Below, piece by piece: positions 37,665 through 46,728 of a DNA stretch of 64,000 nt. The notes under the pieces were generated by a model. The model did no database searches, was not told where the DNA came from, and worked only from the letters and a program-made list of their open reading frames with translations. The DNA is from Colwellia sp. C1TZA3 (GTDB taxonomy: Bacteria > Pseudomonadota > Gammaproteobacteria > Enterobacterales > Alteromonadaceae), in contig NZ_VOLS01000014.1 of the NCBI RefSeq assembly GCF_007954265.1, positions 1 through 64,000 on the forward strand. The letters are read 5' to 3'. Both the position numbers and the translations under genes were made by a program. Within the stretch, counting starts at the first letter, position 1. Every line of letters starts with the position of its first letter.

Positions 37665-38711
37665 ATGAAAAACAAATTACTGTTATCAACTGTTTTAACC
37701 TTGGCAAGCGTGCCGCTATTTATGCATGGTGCTGCGCAAGCTTATCAAGAGCCCGTTTTTGCTATCGCTATACACGGCGGTGCAGGCACAATAAATAAAA
37801 GTAAAATGGCCACAGAAAAGCGTAATACCTATGAAACTAAGTTAAAACAAGCGCGTGATGCCGGTTATGCCCTATTAGCAGATGGACAATCGAGCCAAGC
37901 GGCGGTTATTGCCGCTATTCAAATATTAGAAGATTCGCCATTGTTCAATGCCGGCAAAGGCGCAGTTTACACTTTTGATGGCGAGCATGAACTTGATGCG
38001 TCGATAATGAACGGTAAAACCTTAAATGCCGGCGCCATATCAGGAGTGAAAACCATCAAAAGCCCAATAGCGTTAGCAGAAGCCGTGATGGAAAAGTCGG
38101 TTCATGTCATGCTCAGTGGTGAAGGTGCGGAAGTTTTTGCGAAACAACAAGGCTTAGAAAGTGTTGAAAATAGTTACTTTGATACTGATGCAAGATACCA
38201 GTCATTATTAAGAGCTAAAAAGCAGTTAGCAGAGCAAGAAAAAGCGCTGAAATATTTTCAAGCCGCTCATCAAACACTAAGCAATGAATATAAATTTGGC
38301 ACCGTTGGCGCAGTGGCACTTGATAAGTCAGGTACATTAACCGCAGGCACTAGCACCGGCGGTATGACTGCGAAACGTTTTGGCCGTATTGGTGACGCAC
38401 CCATTATTGGTGCCGGTACATACGCGAATAATGACAGCTGTGCAGTTTCAGCGACTGGTCACGGTGAGTACTTTATTCGCTATCATGTCGCCGCAGATAT
38501 CTGTGCGCGTATGCAGTATCAGGGCATTAGTCTTGAGAAAGCTGCTGACGTAGTGATAAATGATGTTTTAGTTAAAGCCGGTGGCTCAGGCGGTATTATC
38601 GCGATTGATACCGCGGGTAATATTACCATGCCATTTAACAGCACGGGTATGTACCGCGCGAGTAAATCGTCAAATGGTGCAGAATTTATTGGCATATTTA
38701 AAGATGATTAA
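37665..38711 (+). CDS. iaaA: Isoaspartyl peptidase / L-asparaginase (Ntn-hydrolase)
   Basis: This 348-residue plant-type asparaginase precursor has a Sec signal (1-26, ending GAAQA). It should hydrolyse isoaspartyl dipeptides and asparagine in the periplasm after self-cleavage. Family marks are 'AIAIHGGAGTINKSKM', 'LFNAGKGAVYTFDGEHELDA' and 'SIMNG', and the autocleavage site 'KFGTVGAVALD' with nucleophile T213. The substrate loop 'GTSTGGMTAKRFGRIGDAPI', followed by 'GAGTYANN', is intact. The end overlaps the possible creA start by 8 bp (ATGATTAA), suggesting coupling. The ATG at 37665 is supported by the signal peptide. Confidence 0.92.
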   Translation: MKNKLLLSTVLTLASVPLFMHGAAQAYQEPVFAIAIHGGAGTINKSKMATEKRNTYETKLKQARDAGYALLADGQSSQAAVIAAIQILEDSPLFNAGKGAVYTFDGEHELDASIMNGKTLNAGAISGVKTIKSPIALAEAVMEKSVHVMLSGEGAEVFAKQQGLESVENSYFDTDARYQSLLRAKKQLAEQEKALKYFQAAHQTLSNEYKFGTVGAVALDKSGTLTAGTSTGGMTAKRFGRIGDAPIIGAGTYANNDSCAVSATGHGEYFIRYHVAADICARMQYQGISLEKAADVVINDVLVKAGGSGGIIAIDTAGNITMPFNSTGMYRASKSSNGAEFIGIFKDD

Positions 38712-39339
38712 AAAATTGATGACTTTGAATACTCGCATCATGTTGCAAAGCAAAGTTAATTTTAAAAGCAGGGCTACTTTTAAAAACAGAGTGACTTTTA
38801 AAAATAGAGTCACTTCGAAAGACTCAGTCGCTTCAAAGTTTTTTATTAAACAACTTCTTACAGGTCATGTCAAAACCTGTCTAGGATTAATGTTCACCAT
38901 GATACTTGTGGGCTGTTCAGATGACGTAGGTAAAGTTAGCCTAGGGCTATTTACCACAAAAGATGTGGTCATTAATGCTAAGCAAGACCCGATTGTAACC
39001 GGGGTAACATGTCATATTAGCCATGTTGAAGCAGATTTAGACTTCTCTGATCCATCAGATATGAGTATTGCTTGTCGACAAACCGGTGAAATATCTGCGC
39101 AAGCTTTAGCAAAAATTGATCGCTCAAAAAATGGTGAAGTAGTCTTTAAAGAGTCAAAAAGCATTTTATTTAAAAGCTTAAAAGTCAGACGCATTTATGA
39201 TGCTGAAAATAAAACCCTCATTTACCTGTCTTATTCAACAAAGGAATCGTCTGGTAGTCATCACCATTCATTATCAACAGTGCCTTTATACAAGACCAAA
39301 GCTTGGCAATGGGCATTGGCTCAAGATGTGAAAAGCTAG
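38704..39339 (+). CDS. creA: CreA family lipoprotein-like protein
   Basis: The C-terminal 140 residues match CreA: 'KDVVINAKQDPIVTGVTCHI', 'SIACRQTGEI', 'GEVVFKESKSILFKSLKVRR', 'IYDAENKTLIYLSYS'. CreA is a small envelope protein of unknown function. Here the frame from the ATG at 38704 gives 211 residues, longer than the 157 of E. coli. The extra N-terminus has a tandem motif (FKSRAT-FKNRVT-FKNRVT-SKDSVA) before the hydrophobic 'CLGLMFTMILVGC'. The LVGC sequence is a good lipobox at C71, far deeper than usual, so the real start may be internal, though no suitable ATG with a ribosome site was found. The start codon overlaps iaaA. Confidence 0.78.
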   Translation: MIKKLMTLNTRIMLQSKVNFKSRATFKNRVTFKNRVTSKDSVASKFFIKQLLTGHVKTCLGLMFTMILVGCSDDVGKVSLGLFTTKDVVINAKQDPIVTGVTCHISHVEADLDFSDPSDMSIACRQTGEISAQALAKIDRSKNGEVVFKESKSILFKSLKVRRIYDAENKTLIYLSYSTKESSGSHHHSLSTVPLYKTKAWQWALAQDVKS

Positions 39340-39473
39340 GTGTTTAAAGCATTTAACTGATGAAAGTTAAGCATTAACCTGTGGGTTATAACCGATATTA
39401 GCTTTTGGTTTTATTTGTGGCGTTATTAACTTTATAACTTATAAAATCAAAGATTTAAAAAGTAGTAGGAATT

Positions 39474-40259
39474 ATGTTAGCAAAACTGTTTAGTCCAAAA
39501 GAAATTATTGACCAAAACACCCAGAATTGGATATTTGATACCTTTGCATGGGCCATTGAAAATTTTGAAATTAATGTCCTTAAAAATGAAGCCCGTTTAA
39601 TACTACCTACCAATGAGTTTTATCCTGGTAGTGTTAACAGTATTGATGAAATGGCTCAAGCGATGTTTATCAATACCAAAAACTATGCAGGTATGCAAAA
39701 GTGGCCAGTAGAAATTTCATCTTCAACACCGGCATCAAATACTGCCATTGAAGAGCTAAATTTAGGGCCGATTGTGCGTGGTGAACATGCTGAGGTTGCT
39801 ATAAGCACCGGTAATAAAGCCTTAGTATTGGGCTATACGCCAAACCAAGTGAATCAACCACAAGACTTAATTGCCGGTATCAGCCAAGCCTTAGCTACTA
39901 TTTTAGTGACTTCAAACAAGGTTATGCCGCCAGGCGGTGAAGAATATTTACCACAAGCGATAGACCTTGTAGCTTGCTTTATGGGCTTTGGTGTTATTTT
40001 TGCCAATACAGCCTATCAATTTAAAGGCGGTTGCGGTGCTTGTAATAATGCCAGTTTAAATCGTCAAGCGGCATTAACCGAACCTGAAACTTTATATGCC
40101 CTAGCACTTTTTTGCGTGTTAAAAAAAGAGCCAATGAAAAATGTTAAAGGCCATTTAAAGTCACATTTGAAAAAAGATTTCGTTAACGCTTATAAAAGCA
40201 TCGAGCAATCGCTTTCAAGCACGACACAGCCAGCATTATTAGCCTTGGTAAGTGAATAG
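39474..40259 (+). CDS. Conserved hypothetical protein
   Basis: I cannot name this 261-residue soluble protein. It begins 'MLAKLFSPKEIIDQNTQNWI' and has 'WIFDTFAWAIENFEINVLKN' then 'EARLILPTNEFYPG', resembling an uncharacterised group with the pattern W..F.W...F...(V/L).LPT.EF(F/Y)P. A later 'FKGGCGACNNASLNRQ' (about 184-199) holds two cysteines separated by two residues, and the middle part 'AISQALATILVTSNKVMPPG' looks helical. There is no signal peptide or membrane span. It follows creA by 134 bp on the same strand; AGTAGGAATT precedes the ATG. A real gene by length and composition. Confidence 0.65.
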   Translation: MLAKLFSPKEIIDQNTQNWIFDTFAWAIENFEINVLKNEARLILPTNEFYPGSVNSIDEMAQAMFINTKNYAGMQKWPVEISSSTPASNTAIEELNLGPIVRGEHAEVAISTGNKALVLGYTPNQVNQPQDLIAGISQALATILVTSNKVMPPGGEEYLPQAIDLVACFMGFGVIFANTAYQFKGGCGACNNASLNRQAALTEPETLYALALFCVLKKEPMKNVKGHLKSHLKKDFVNAYKSIEQSLSSTTQPALLALVSE

Positions 40260-40319
40260 TTCACCACAAATAAAAAACTAAAAAAGTGTAATGTTTTTGC
40301 TCCACACCGCAACTGTTTT

Positions 40320-42050
40320 GTAGGTCGGACTTTAGTCCGTCAATCGTTTAGCGAGTGATTACGTAGCGTTAGGCGATTGTTTTGTAGATCGGACTTTAGT
40401 CCGTCAACCGTTTAGCGAGTGATTATGTAGCGTTAGGTGATTTTTTGTAGGTCGGACTTCAGTCCGTCAACCGTTTAGCGAGTGATTAAGGCGATGGGGC
40501 AAAAGAGATCCGTCGGTTCTTTGTAAATCGGACTTCAGTCCGTCAACTGTTTAGCGAGCAATTAACGCGATGGGGCAAAAGAGATTTGCAGCGGCTCTTA
40601 TCTTTATCGGTCAGCATTTATGCAAAAGACGGTTAAATTTCATTTAACTTGATGGACTAAAGTCCAACCTACATCGGGCCTACGGGTGATTATTTCATGT
40701 TTGGTGATAATTTAACGTTGGGCGATTGTTTTGTAGGTCGGACTTTAGTCCGTCAATTGTTTAGCGAGTGATTAAGGCGATGGGGCAAAAGACATTTGTA
40801 GCAGTTTTTATCTTTATCGGTCAGCATTTATGCTAAAGACGGTTAAATTTCATTTAACTTGATGGACTAAAGTCCAACCTACATCGGGCCTACGGGTGAT
40901 AATGTCATGTTAGGCAATTGTTTTGTAGGTCGGACTTTAGTCTGTCAACTGTTTAGCGAGTGATTAAGGCGATGGGGTAAAAGACATTTGTAGCGAGGTC
41001 TGATTTTTGTCATTTAGCATTTATGCCAAAGGCGGTTAAATTTCATTTAACTTGATGGACTAAAGTCCAACCTACATCGGGCTTATGGGTGATTACGTCA
41101 TGTGGGTGATAATTTAATGTGGGTGATTTTTTTGTAGGTCGGACTTCAGTCCGTCAACTGCTTAGTGAGTGATTAAGGCGATGGGGCAAAAGAGATTTGC
41201 AGCGGCTCTTATCTTTATCGGTCAGCATTTACGCCAAAGACGGTTAAATTTCATTTAACTTGATGGACTAAAGTCCAACCTACATAAGGCCTACGGGTGA
41301 TAATGTCATGTGGGCGCTTTTTTTGTAGATCGGACTTCAGTCCGTCAACCGTTTAGCGAGTGATTAATGCGATGGGGCAAAAGATATCTGTCGGTTCTTT
41401 GTAAATCGGACTTTACGCCAAAGACGGTTAAATTTCATTTAACTTGATGGACTAAAGTCCAACCTACATCGGGCCTACGGGTGATAATGTCATGTTTGGT
41501 GATTGTTTTGTAGGTCGGACTTCAGTCCGTCAACTGTTTAGCGAGTAATTAAGGCGCTGGGGTAAAAGATATTTGCAGCGGCTCTTATCTTTATCGGTCA
41601 GCATTTATGCTAAAGACGGTTAAATTTCATTTAACTTGATGGACTAAAGTCCAACCTACATAGGGCCTATGGGTGATAATTTCATGTTTGGTGATTGTTT
41701 TGTAGGTCGGACTTTAGTCCGTCAATCGTTTAGCGAGCAATTAAGGCGATGGGGTAAAAGATATTTGCAGCGGCTCTTATCTTTATCGGTCAGTATTTAC
41801 GCCAAAGACGGTTAAATTTCATTTAACTTGATGGACTAAAGTCCAACCTACATCGGGCCTACGGGTGATTACGTCATGTGGGCGATTGTTTTGTAGGTCG
41901 GACTTTAGTCCGTCAATTGTTTAGCGAGTGATTACGTAGCGTTGAATTTTTTTTGATCCTTTGTAGGTCGGACTTTAGTCCGTCAATCGTTTAGCGAGCA
42001 ATTATGTAGCGTTGGCCATTGTTTTTTTGGTCCAACTATAGTCTGTTAAC
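40320..42050. repeat. BIME-like hairpin-repeat array 4
   Basis: This is the longest array: about 12 type A hairpins (plus strand) and seven type B (minus strand). The first four type A copies follow each other at about 63-73 bp without a B partner; the rest alternate A-B with a period near 195 bp. The final copy near 42025-42050 is decayed. Type A appears with both loops, ACTTCAGT and ACTTTAGT. It lies upstream of hrpA and is inverted relative to array 3. Confidence 0.8.
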
Positions 42051-42150
42051 GTTTAAGCGGGCGATTTTCAACTAGCGTGGTTATATACTTATTCATTTGC
42101 CCTTGTTTACCTGTTAATATAGCTTTTTTGTTATCTGTTTTGAGTCTGTC

Positions 42151-45100
42151 TTGTCTACTGCAACCCCCGCAAATTCCACTGCTACTAAAAAAGTTAATAA
42201 AAACGTCACCGTAAAATCACTTTTCAACCTTTTAGAGCAGGTTAAATTATCTGATAAAGCGCGTATTAAAAAACGCTTATTGGCTGTTAAAAATATTACC
42301 GACCCGGTTAAGCAAGAAAAAAGCTTACAGCAAATAGCGCTATTGATTGAACAATCGATAGAAAATAAACAACTTCGTCTCGCTAATGTCCCTAAATTTA
42401 GTTACCCGGAAGGTTTGCCGGTTTCACAAAATGTTGATGTTATTGCTAAAGCTATTGATGAAAATCAAGTGGTTATCATTGCTGGCGAAACTGGCTCAGG
42501 TAAAACTACTCAAATTCCGAAGATATGTTTACAGCTTGGCCGTGGTATTGACGGTATTATTGGTCACACTCAACCCCGGCGTATCGCTGCCAGAACGGTA
42601 GCAAACCGTATTGCAGACGAACTCAACACCAAGTTAGGTGACGCCGTTGGCTATAAAGTTCGCTTTAATGACCAAGTGGGCAAGCAAAGTTATATCAAGT
42701 TAATGACTGACGGTATTTTGTTGGCAGAGATGCAAAAAGATCGTCTGTTACGCCAATACGACACACTAATCATTGATGAGGCGCATGAGCGTAGTTTAAA
42801 CATTGATTTTATTCTGGGTTATTTACGCCAAATTCTGCCTAAACGTCCTGATTTAAAAATTATTATTACTTCAGCCACCATTGACCCTGAAAAGTTTGCC
42901 CAACATTTTGCCAGTGCTGCCGGCGTTCCTGCGCCCATTATTGAAGTATCGGGTCGAACTTTTCCAGTTGAGATGCGTTATCGGCCACTGAACAAGGCAA
43001 GTGATGACAGCAATGATGATGGCGATATTATTTCAGGCATTCTTCATGCGGTTGATGAATTAGGCGCTGATGATAGTGGTGATATATTAGTGTTTCTCAA
43101 CGGTGAACGAGAAATTCGCGATACCGCACGGTCATTAGAAAAAGCAAACTTACGCCACACTAATGTGTTGCCGCTATATTCTCGTTTAACGGTTGCTGAA
43201 CAAAATTTAATATTTAAACCTCATAGTGGCCGTAATATAGTGTTAGCCACCAACGTCGCTGAAACAAGTTTAACTGTGCCCGGCATTAAATATGTTATTG
43301 ACCCAGGCACCGCCAGAATTTCTCGCTATAGTTACCGCACCAAAGTGCAACGTTTGCCGATAGAGGCTATTTCTCAAGCCAGTGCTAATCAGCGTGCTGG
43401 TCGTTGTGGCCGTGTATCATCAGGGGTTTGTATTCGTCTTTATTCAGAAGAAGACTTTTTAAATCGCACCGAATTTACCGACCCTGAAATACTTCGCACC
43501 AACTTAGCTACTGTTATATTGCAAATGTTGGCCTTAGATCTCGGCGAGATTGCTGACTTTCCGTTTGTTCAACCACCGGATAACCGCAACATTACTGACG
43601 GGGTAAAATTATTAGAAGAGCTGGCCGCGATAGACGCAAAGGCGAATAAAGTCACTTTAACGCCAATAGGGCGCGCTTTATCAAAATTTCCTATTGATCC
43701 ACGTTTAGCTAAAATGATTTTAACCGCGGCAGACTTAGGCTGTATTGAACAAATATTTATTATTGTCAGTGCCTTAAGTATTCAAGACCCACGTGAACGT
43801 CCACACGAAAAGCAACAAGCAGCAGATGAAAAACATAGCCGTTTTAAAAACAAACAGTCTGATTTTGTTGGTTTATTAAAATTGTGGAGCTATGTTGAAG
43901 AACAACAAAAGCAATTAACCAATAATCAATTTCGTCGCATGTGTCAAAAAGAGTTTTTGTCCTATGTGCGTATTCGAGAGTGGCAAGACATCTACAGTCA
44001 GCTAACGCATTCGTTACGTGAGTTAAAAATTCCGATGAGCCGCATCGAAGTAGACTTATCGGAAGAAGCTGAAAAAAGCGCCACCAATCCCAATGTAGAT
44101 ATTGTGCATCAAGCCATATTGTCAGGTTTGCTCAGTCATTTAGGTCAACAAGATGAAAACCGAGAATATAACGGCGCACGCGGTAGTACCTTCTTTATTT
44201 TCCCAGGCTCTGCCCTAGCTAAAAAATCGCCCAAATGGTTAATGGCGGCAGAGCTAGTTGAAACCAGCCGTTTATTTGCCCGTATGGCCGCAAAAATTGA
44301 CCCTTTGTGGATTGAACCCCTGGCTCAGCATTTAGTTAAACGCAGCTACAGTGAACCGCATTGGGAGAAAAAGCAGGGCGCTGTGATGGGGTTTGAGCAA
44401 GTGTCACTCTACGGCCTAATTATTGTTGCCAAGCGTAGTGTGCACTTTAATCAAATTGAACCGGATACCTGTCGTGAAATTTTTATTCGTGAGGCTTTAG
44501 TTAACGGTGAAAGTACGATTAAAGAGGCATTTTTAAAAGATAATCGTCAATTAGTTAATGAAATTGAAGCATTAGAGCAAAAAGCTCGACGCAGAGATTT
44601 CTTGATTGAAGAGCAGCAGTTAGTTGATTTTTATACTGAGAAATTACCAGAAAGTGCTATTTGTCAACGCAGCTTTTTAGCTTGGTGGCAACAGCAAAAA
44701 AAAGTGGATGCTAAGCTATTAAACTTTACTAAAGCCTTCTTGTTAAAAGAAAGTGCGGTTAAGTTATCCGCCACTGAATACCCTGAAACCTGGCAACAAG
44801 GTAGTTTAACTTTACCGCTGAGTTACCACTTTAACCCAGGTGATATCGACGACGGCATTAGTGTGTTGATACCGCTAGGGATATTAAATCAAGTGGAAAA
44901 CACCGGTTTTGATTGGTTGATCCCCGCGTTACGGCTTGAACTTATTACGGCATTGATTCGAGCGCTACCTAAAGCATTAAGGCGCAACTTTGTGCCTGCG
45001 CCTAATTACGCCGAAGCTTGTTTAGCGGCAATAACTAATGCTGATGAAGCATTAACTACCGCCATTGAAAAACAGCTATTAAGAATGACCGGTGCCCGTT

Positions 45101-46137
45101 TACCTGATGGTGCTTGGCAAGGCTTAGAGCTAGTGCCACATTTATCGATGAATTTTAAAATTGTTAATGAACATGGCAAATTGATCCAACAAGGGCGCAA
45201 GCTTGACGAATTAAAAGAAGGCTTACAAGGTAAGGTGCAAGCGTCGATTAAAAAGGTCGCCGACAAAGGTATTGAACGCAGTAATATCGACCAGTGGGAC
45301 TTTAAAAGCTTGCCAAAAAGCTATGAAAAGAAAGTCGCTAATATCACCATCAAAGCCTTTCCAGCTTTGGTGGATAAAAATAAGTCGGTTGCTATCGAGT
45401 TATTTGAACATGAAAGTTTAGCTGAACAAGCGATGCTTGACGGAGTCAGTCGACTTATTTTACTGAGCATTCCGTCGCCAATAAAATATTTGCAGGAAAA
45501 GTTACCCAATAAAGCTAAATTAGGACTGTATTTTAATCCCTTTGGCTCGATAAATGACTTACTGGATGATTGCATCGTTGCCGGCTGTCAATTTTTAGTT
45601 AATGAATACGGCGACTTGCCTCGTGCACAAGCAGAGTTTGAAGCTTGCAAAGAACATGTGCGTGCAGAAATTGCCGATTGTGTTTTAAGTGCGGCGATTA
45701 AAGTTGAGCGAGTATTAAGTTTGGCACATGATGTACGCAAAAAAATGAAAGGTAAAATGTCGTTAAATGTTGTGCAATCTCATGGTGATATTAAAAGCCA
45801 ATTAGAGACCTTAGTGTTTAAAGGCTTTATCACTAAAGCGGGATATCAACGTTTAGATGATATAGCCCGTTATTTAAGCGCAATGTTACGACGATTAGAA
45901 AAGTTGCAAATAGATCCTAATCAAGACCGATTGAAAATGTTAGAGCTTGAAAAAGTGCAAAACGCATTAGATACAGTTATTGCTCAACAGCCTAAAGGTC
46001 AACCTTTAAGTAAAGAATTAGTGCAAGGTTATTGGATGATAGAAGAGTTGCGGGTATCACTTTTTGCCCAAAATTTAAAAACACCTTTTCCAATTTCAGC
46101 GAAAAGAATAGTAAACTACCTCAAAGAACATGCATAA
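42151..46137 (+). CDS. hrpA: ATP-dependent RNA helicase HrpA
   Basis: HrpA is a large DEAH-box RNA helicase, in E. coli linked to mRNA processing and rescue of stalled ribosomes. The 1328-residue product has motif I 'IIAGETGSGKTTQIPKICL', motif Ia 'HTQPRRIAARTVANRIADEL', motif II DEAH in 'LIIDEAHERSLNIDFILGYL', motif III 'IITSATIDPEKF', motif V 'LATNVAETSLTVPGIKYVID' and motif VI 'QRAGRCGRVSSGVCIRLYS'. The HA2/OB-type region and the long HrpA-specific C-terminal domain (after about 700) follow, so length and order are normal. The start is a TTG at 42151; no ATG occurs in the first part of the frame. It is transcribed from just after array 4. Confidence 0.93.
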   Translation: MSTATPANSTATKKVNKNVTVKSLFNLLEQVKLSDKARIKKRLLAVKNITDPVKQEKSLQQIALLIEQSIENKQLRLANVPKFSYPEGLPVSQNVDVIAKAIDENQVVIIAGETGSGKTTQIPKICLQLGRGIDGIIGHTQPRRIAARTVANRIADELNTKLGDAVGYKVRFNDQVGKQSYIKLMTDGILLAEMQKDRLLRQYDTLIIDEAHERSLNIDFILGYLRQILPKRPDLKIIITSATIDPEKFAQHFASAAGVPAPIIEVSGRTFPVEMRYRPLNKASDDSNDDGDIISGILHAVDELGADDSGDILVFLNGEREIRDTARSLEKANLRHTNVLPLYSRLTVAEQNLIFKPHSGRNIVLATNVAETSLTVPGIKYVIDPGTARISRYSYRTKVQRLPIEAISQASANQRAGRCGRVSSGVCIRLYSEEDFLNRTEFTDPEILRTNLATVILQMLALDLGEIADFPFVQPPDNRNITDGVKLLEELAAIDAKANKVTLTPIGRALSKFPIDPRLAKMILTAADLGCIEQIFIIVSALSIQDPRERPHEKQQAADEKHSRFKNKQSDFVGLLKLWSYVEEQQKQLTNNQFRRMCQKEFLSYVRIREWQDIYSQLTHSLRELKIPMSRIEVDLSEEAEKSATNPNVDIVHQAILSGLLSHLGQQDENREYNGARGSTFFIFPGSALAKKSPKWLMAAELVETSRLFARMAAKIDPLWIEPLAQHLVKRSYSEPHWEKKQGAVMGFEQVSLYGLIIVAKRSVHFNQIEPDTCREIFIREALVNGESTIKEAFLKDNRQLVNEIEALEQKARRRDFLIEEQQLVDFYTEKLPESAICQRSFLAWWQQQKKVDAKLLNFTKAFLLKESAVKLSATEYPETWQQGSLTLPLSYHFNPGDIDDGISVLIPLGILNQVENTGFDWLIPALRLELITALIRALPKALRRNFVPAPNYAEACLAAITNADEALTTAIEKQLLRMTGARLPDGAWQGLELVPHLSMNFKIVNEHGKLIQQGRKLDELKEGLQGKVQASIKKVADKGIERSNIDQWDFKSLPKSYEKKVANITIKAFPALVDKNKSVAIELFEHESLAEQAMLDGVSRLILLSIPSPIKYLQEKLPNKAKLGLYFNPFGSINDLLDDCIVAGCQFLVNEYGDLPRAQAEFEACKEHVRAEIADCVLSAAIKVERVLSLAHDVRKKMKGKMSLNVVQSHGDIKSQLETLVFKGFITKAGYQRLDDIARYLSAMLRRLEKLQIDPNQDRLKMLELEKVQNALDTVIAQQPKGQPLSKELVQGYWMIEELRVSLFAQNLKTPFPISAKRIVNYLKEHA

Positions 46138-46219
46138 TTTTAGTACAATAATTTGACAGTTATCGTTACCATGAGTATAAATAAAAGTGTACTAACGATA
46201 AAAACGCAATGGAGTAGTG

Positions 46220-46519
46220 ATGGCTAATTACGATGATAAACGGAACTTTTATCGCATGATGTTAAACAGTGAAGTAACCTTGACCATTATTGACGATGAG
46301 GCTAATAGCAAAATTTTAGTTACGTGTCGTGATTTAAGTGCAACAGGTATAGCGATTGAGATGGAGCACCCATTAGCAATGAATACAGCGGTGCGTATAA
46401 GTGTTCAGTCGGTCAACAATGCGGTACAACCTTTAAATGCTACCGGCAAAGTAGTGAGAGTAACGGAAGAGAGTGCAAACTGTTATCTGATTGGCGTTAA
46501 TATTACTGAGATTGATTAA
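46220..46519 (+). CDS. PilZ domain protein
   Basis: This 99-residue single-domain protein has the two c-di-GMP-binding signatures of PilZ: RxxxR in 'DKRNFYRMML' (within residues 5-14) and [D/N]xSxxG in 'CRDLSATGIAIEM'. It likely binds cyclic di-GMP and acts through a partner; motility or surface attachment are typical outputs. The ATG at 46220 is preceded by GGAG; a GTG one codon earlier is less well placed. It follows hrpA by 79 bp with no strong terminator between. Two overlapping hairpins directly follow its stop. Confidence 0.85.
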   Translation: MANYDDKRNFYRMMLNSEVTLTIIDDEANSKILVTCRDLSATGIAIEMEHPLAMNTAVRISVQSVNNAVQPLNATGKVVRVTEESANCYLIGVNITEID

Positions 46520-46527
46520 GTGAGTGA

Positions 46528-46560
46528 AGAGGGTCGCTAGAAAAATTTTAGCGACCCTCT
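46528..46560 (+). terminator. Strong hairpin terminator after the PilZ gene
   Basis: A 12-bp perfect stem AGAGGGTCGCTA / TAGCGACCCTCT closes over a short A/T loop and is followed by TT. It starts 9 bp after the PilZ stop. The T-run is short, but the stem is GC-rich and fits rho-independent termination. Confidence 0.7.
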
Positions 46561-46589
46561 TTAACCACTAATACCCAGTGGTTAAAGAG
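46557..46589. terminator. Second, overlapping hairpin
   Basis: CTCTTTAACCACT and AGTGGTTAAAGAG form a perfect 13-bp stem with a 7-base loop, followed by GGCTTTTAT. It shares its first bases with the right arm of the preceding hairpin, so the two cannot form together. Placed between convergent genes, it may terminate in either direction. Confidence 0.55.
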
Positions 46590-46596
46590 GGCTTTT

Positions 46597-46655
46597 ATAA
46601 CGCCGTAGTTTTATCCTACCCAGTAAAATTGCACAGGCAATTAACTCACTTGGTA
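46597..46655. repeat. Decayed end of a family B-like miniature element
   Basis: ATAACGCCGTAGTTTTATCC and CAATTAACTCACTTGGTA resemble the right half of family B (ATAACGCTGTAGTTATTC, GTAATTAATCAACTTGGTA). The left half is missing. Confidence 0.4.
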
Positions 46656-46728
46656 TTATTCAACTTCGTATTATTCACCTTCGCATTATTCACCTTGGTA
46701 TTATTCAACTTCGCATTACTCAACTTGG
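46654..46728. repeat. 15-bp tandem repeat, five copies, over the rlmI stop codon
   Basis: Five units of the type TATTATTCAACTTCG. The last (46714-46728) contains the rlmI stop codon and final codons, so the array probably grew out of the gene's end. Confidence 0.8.
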
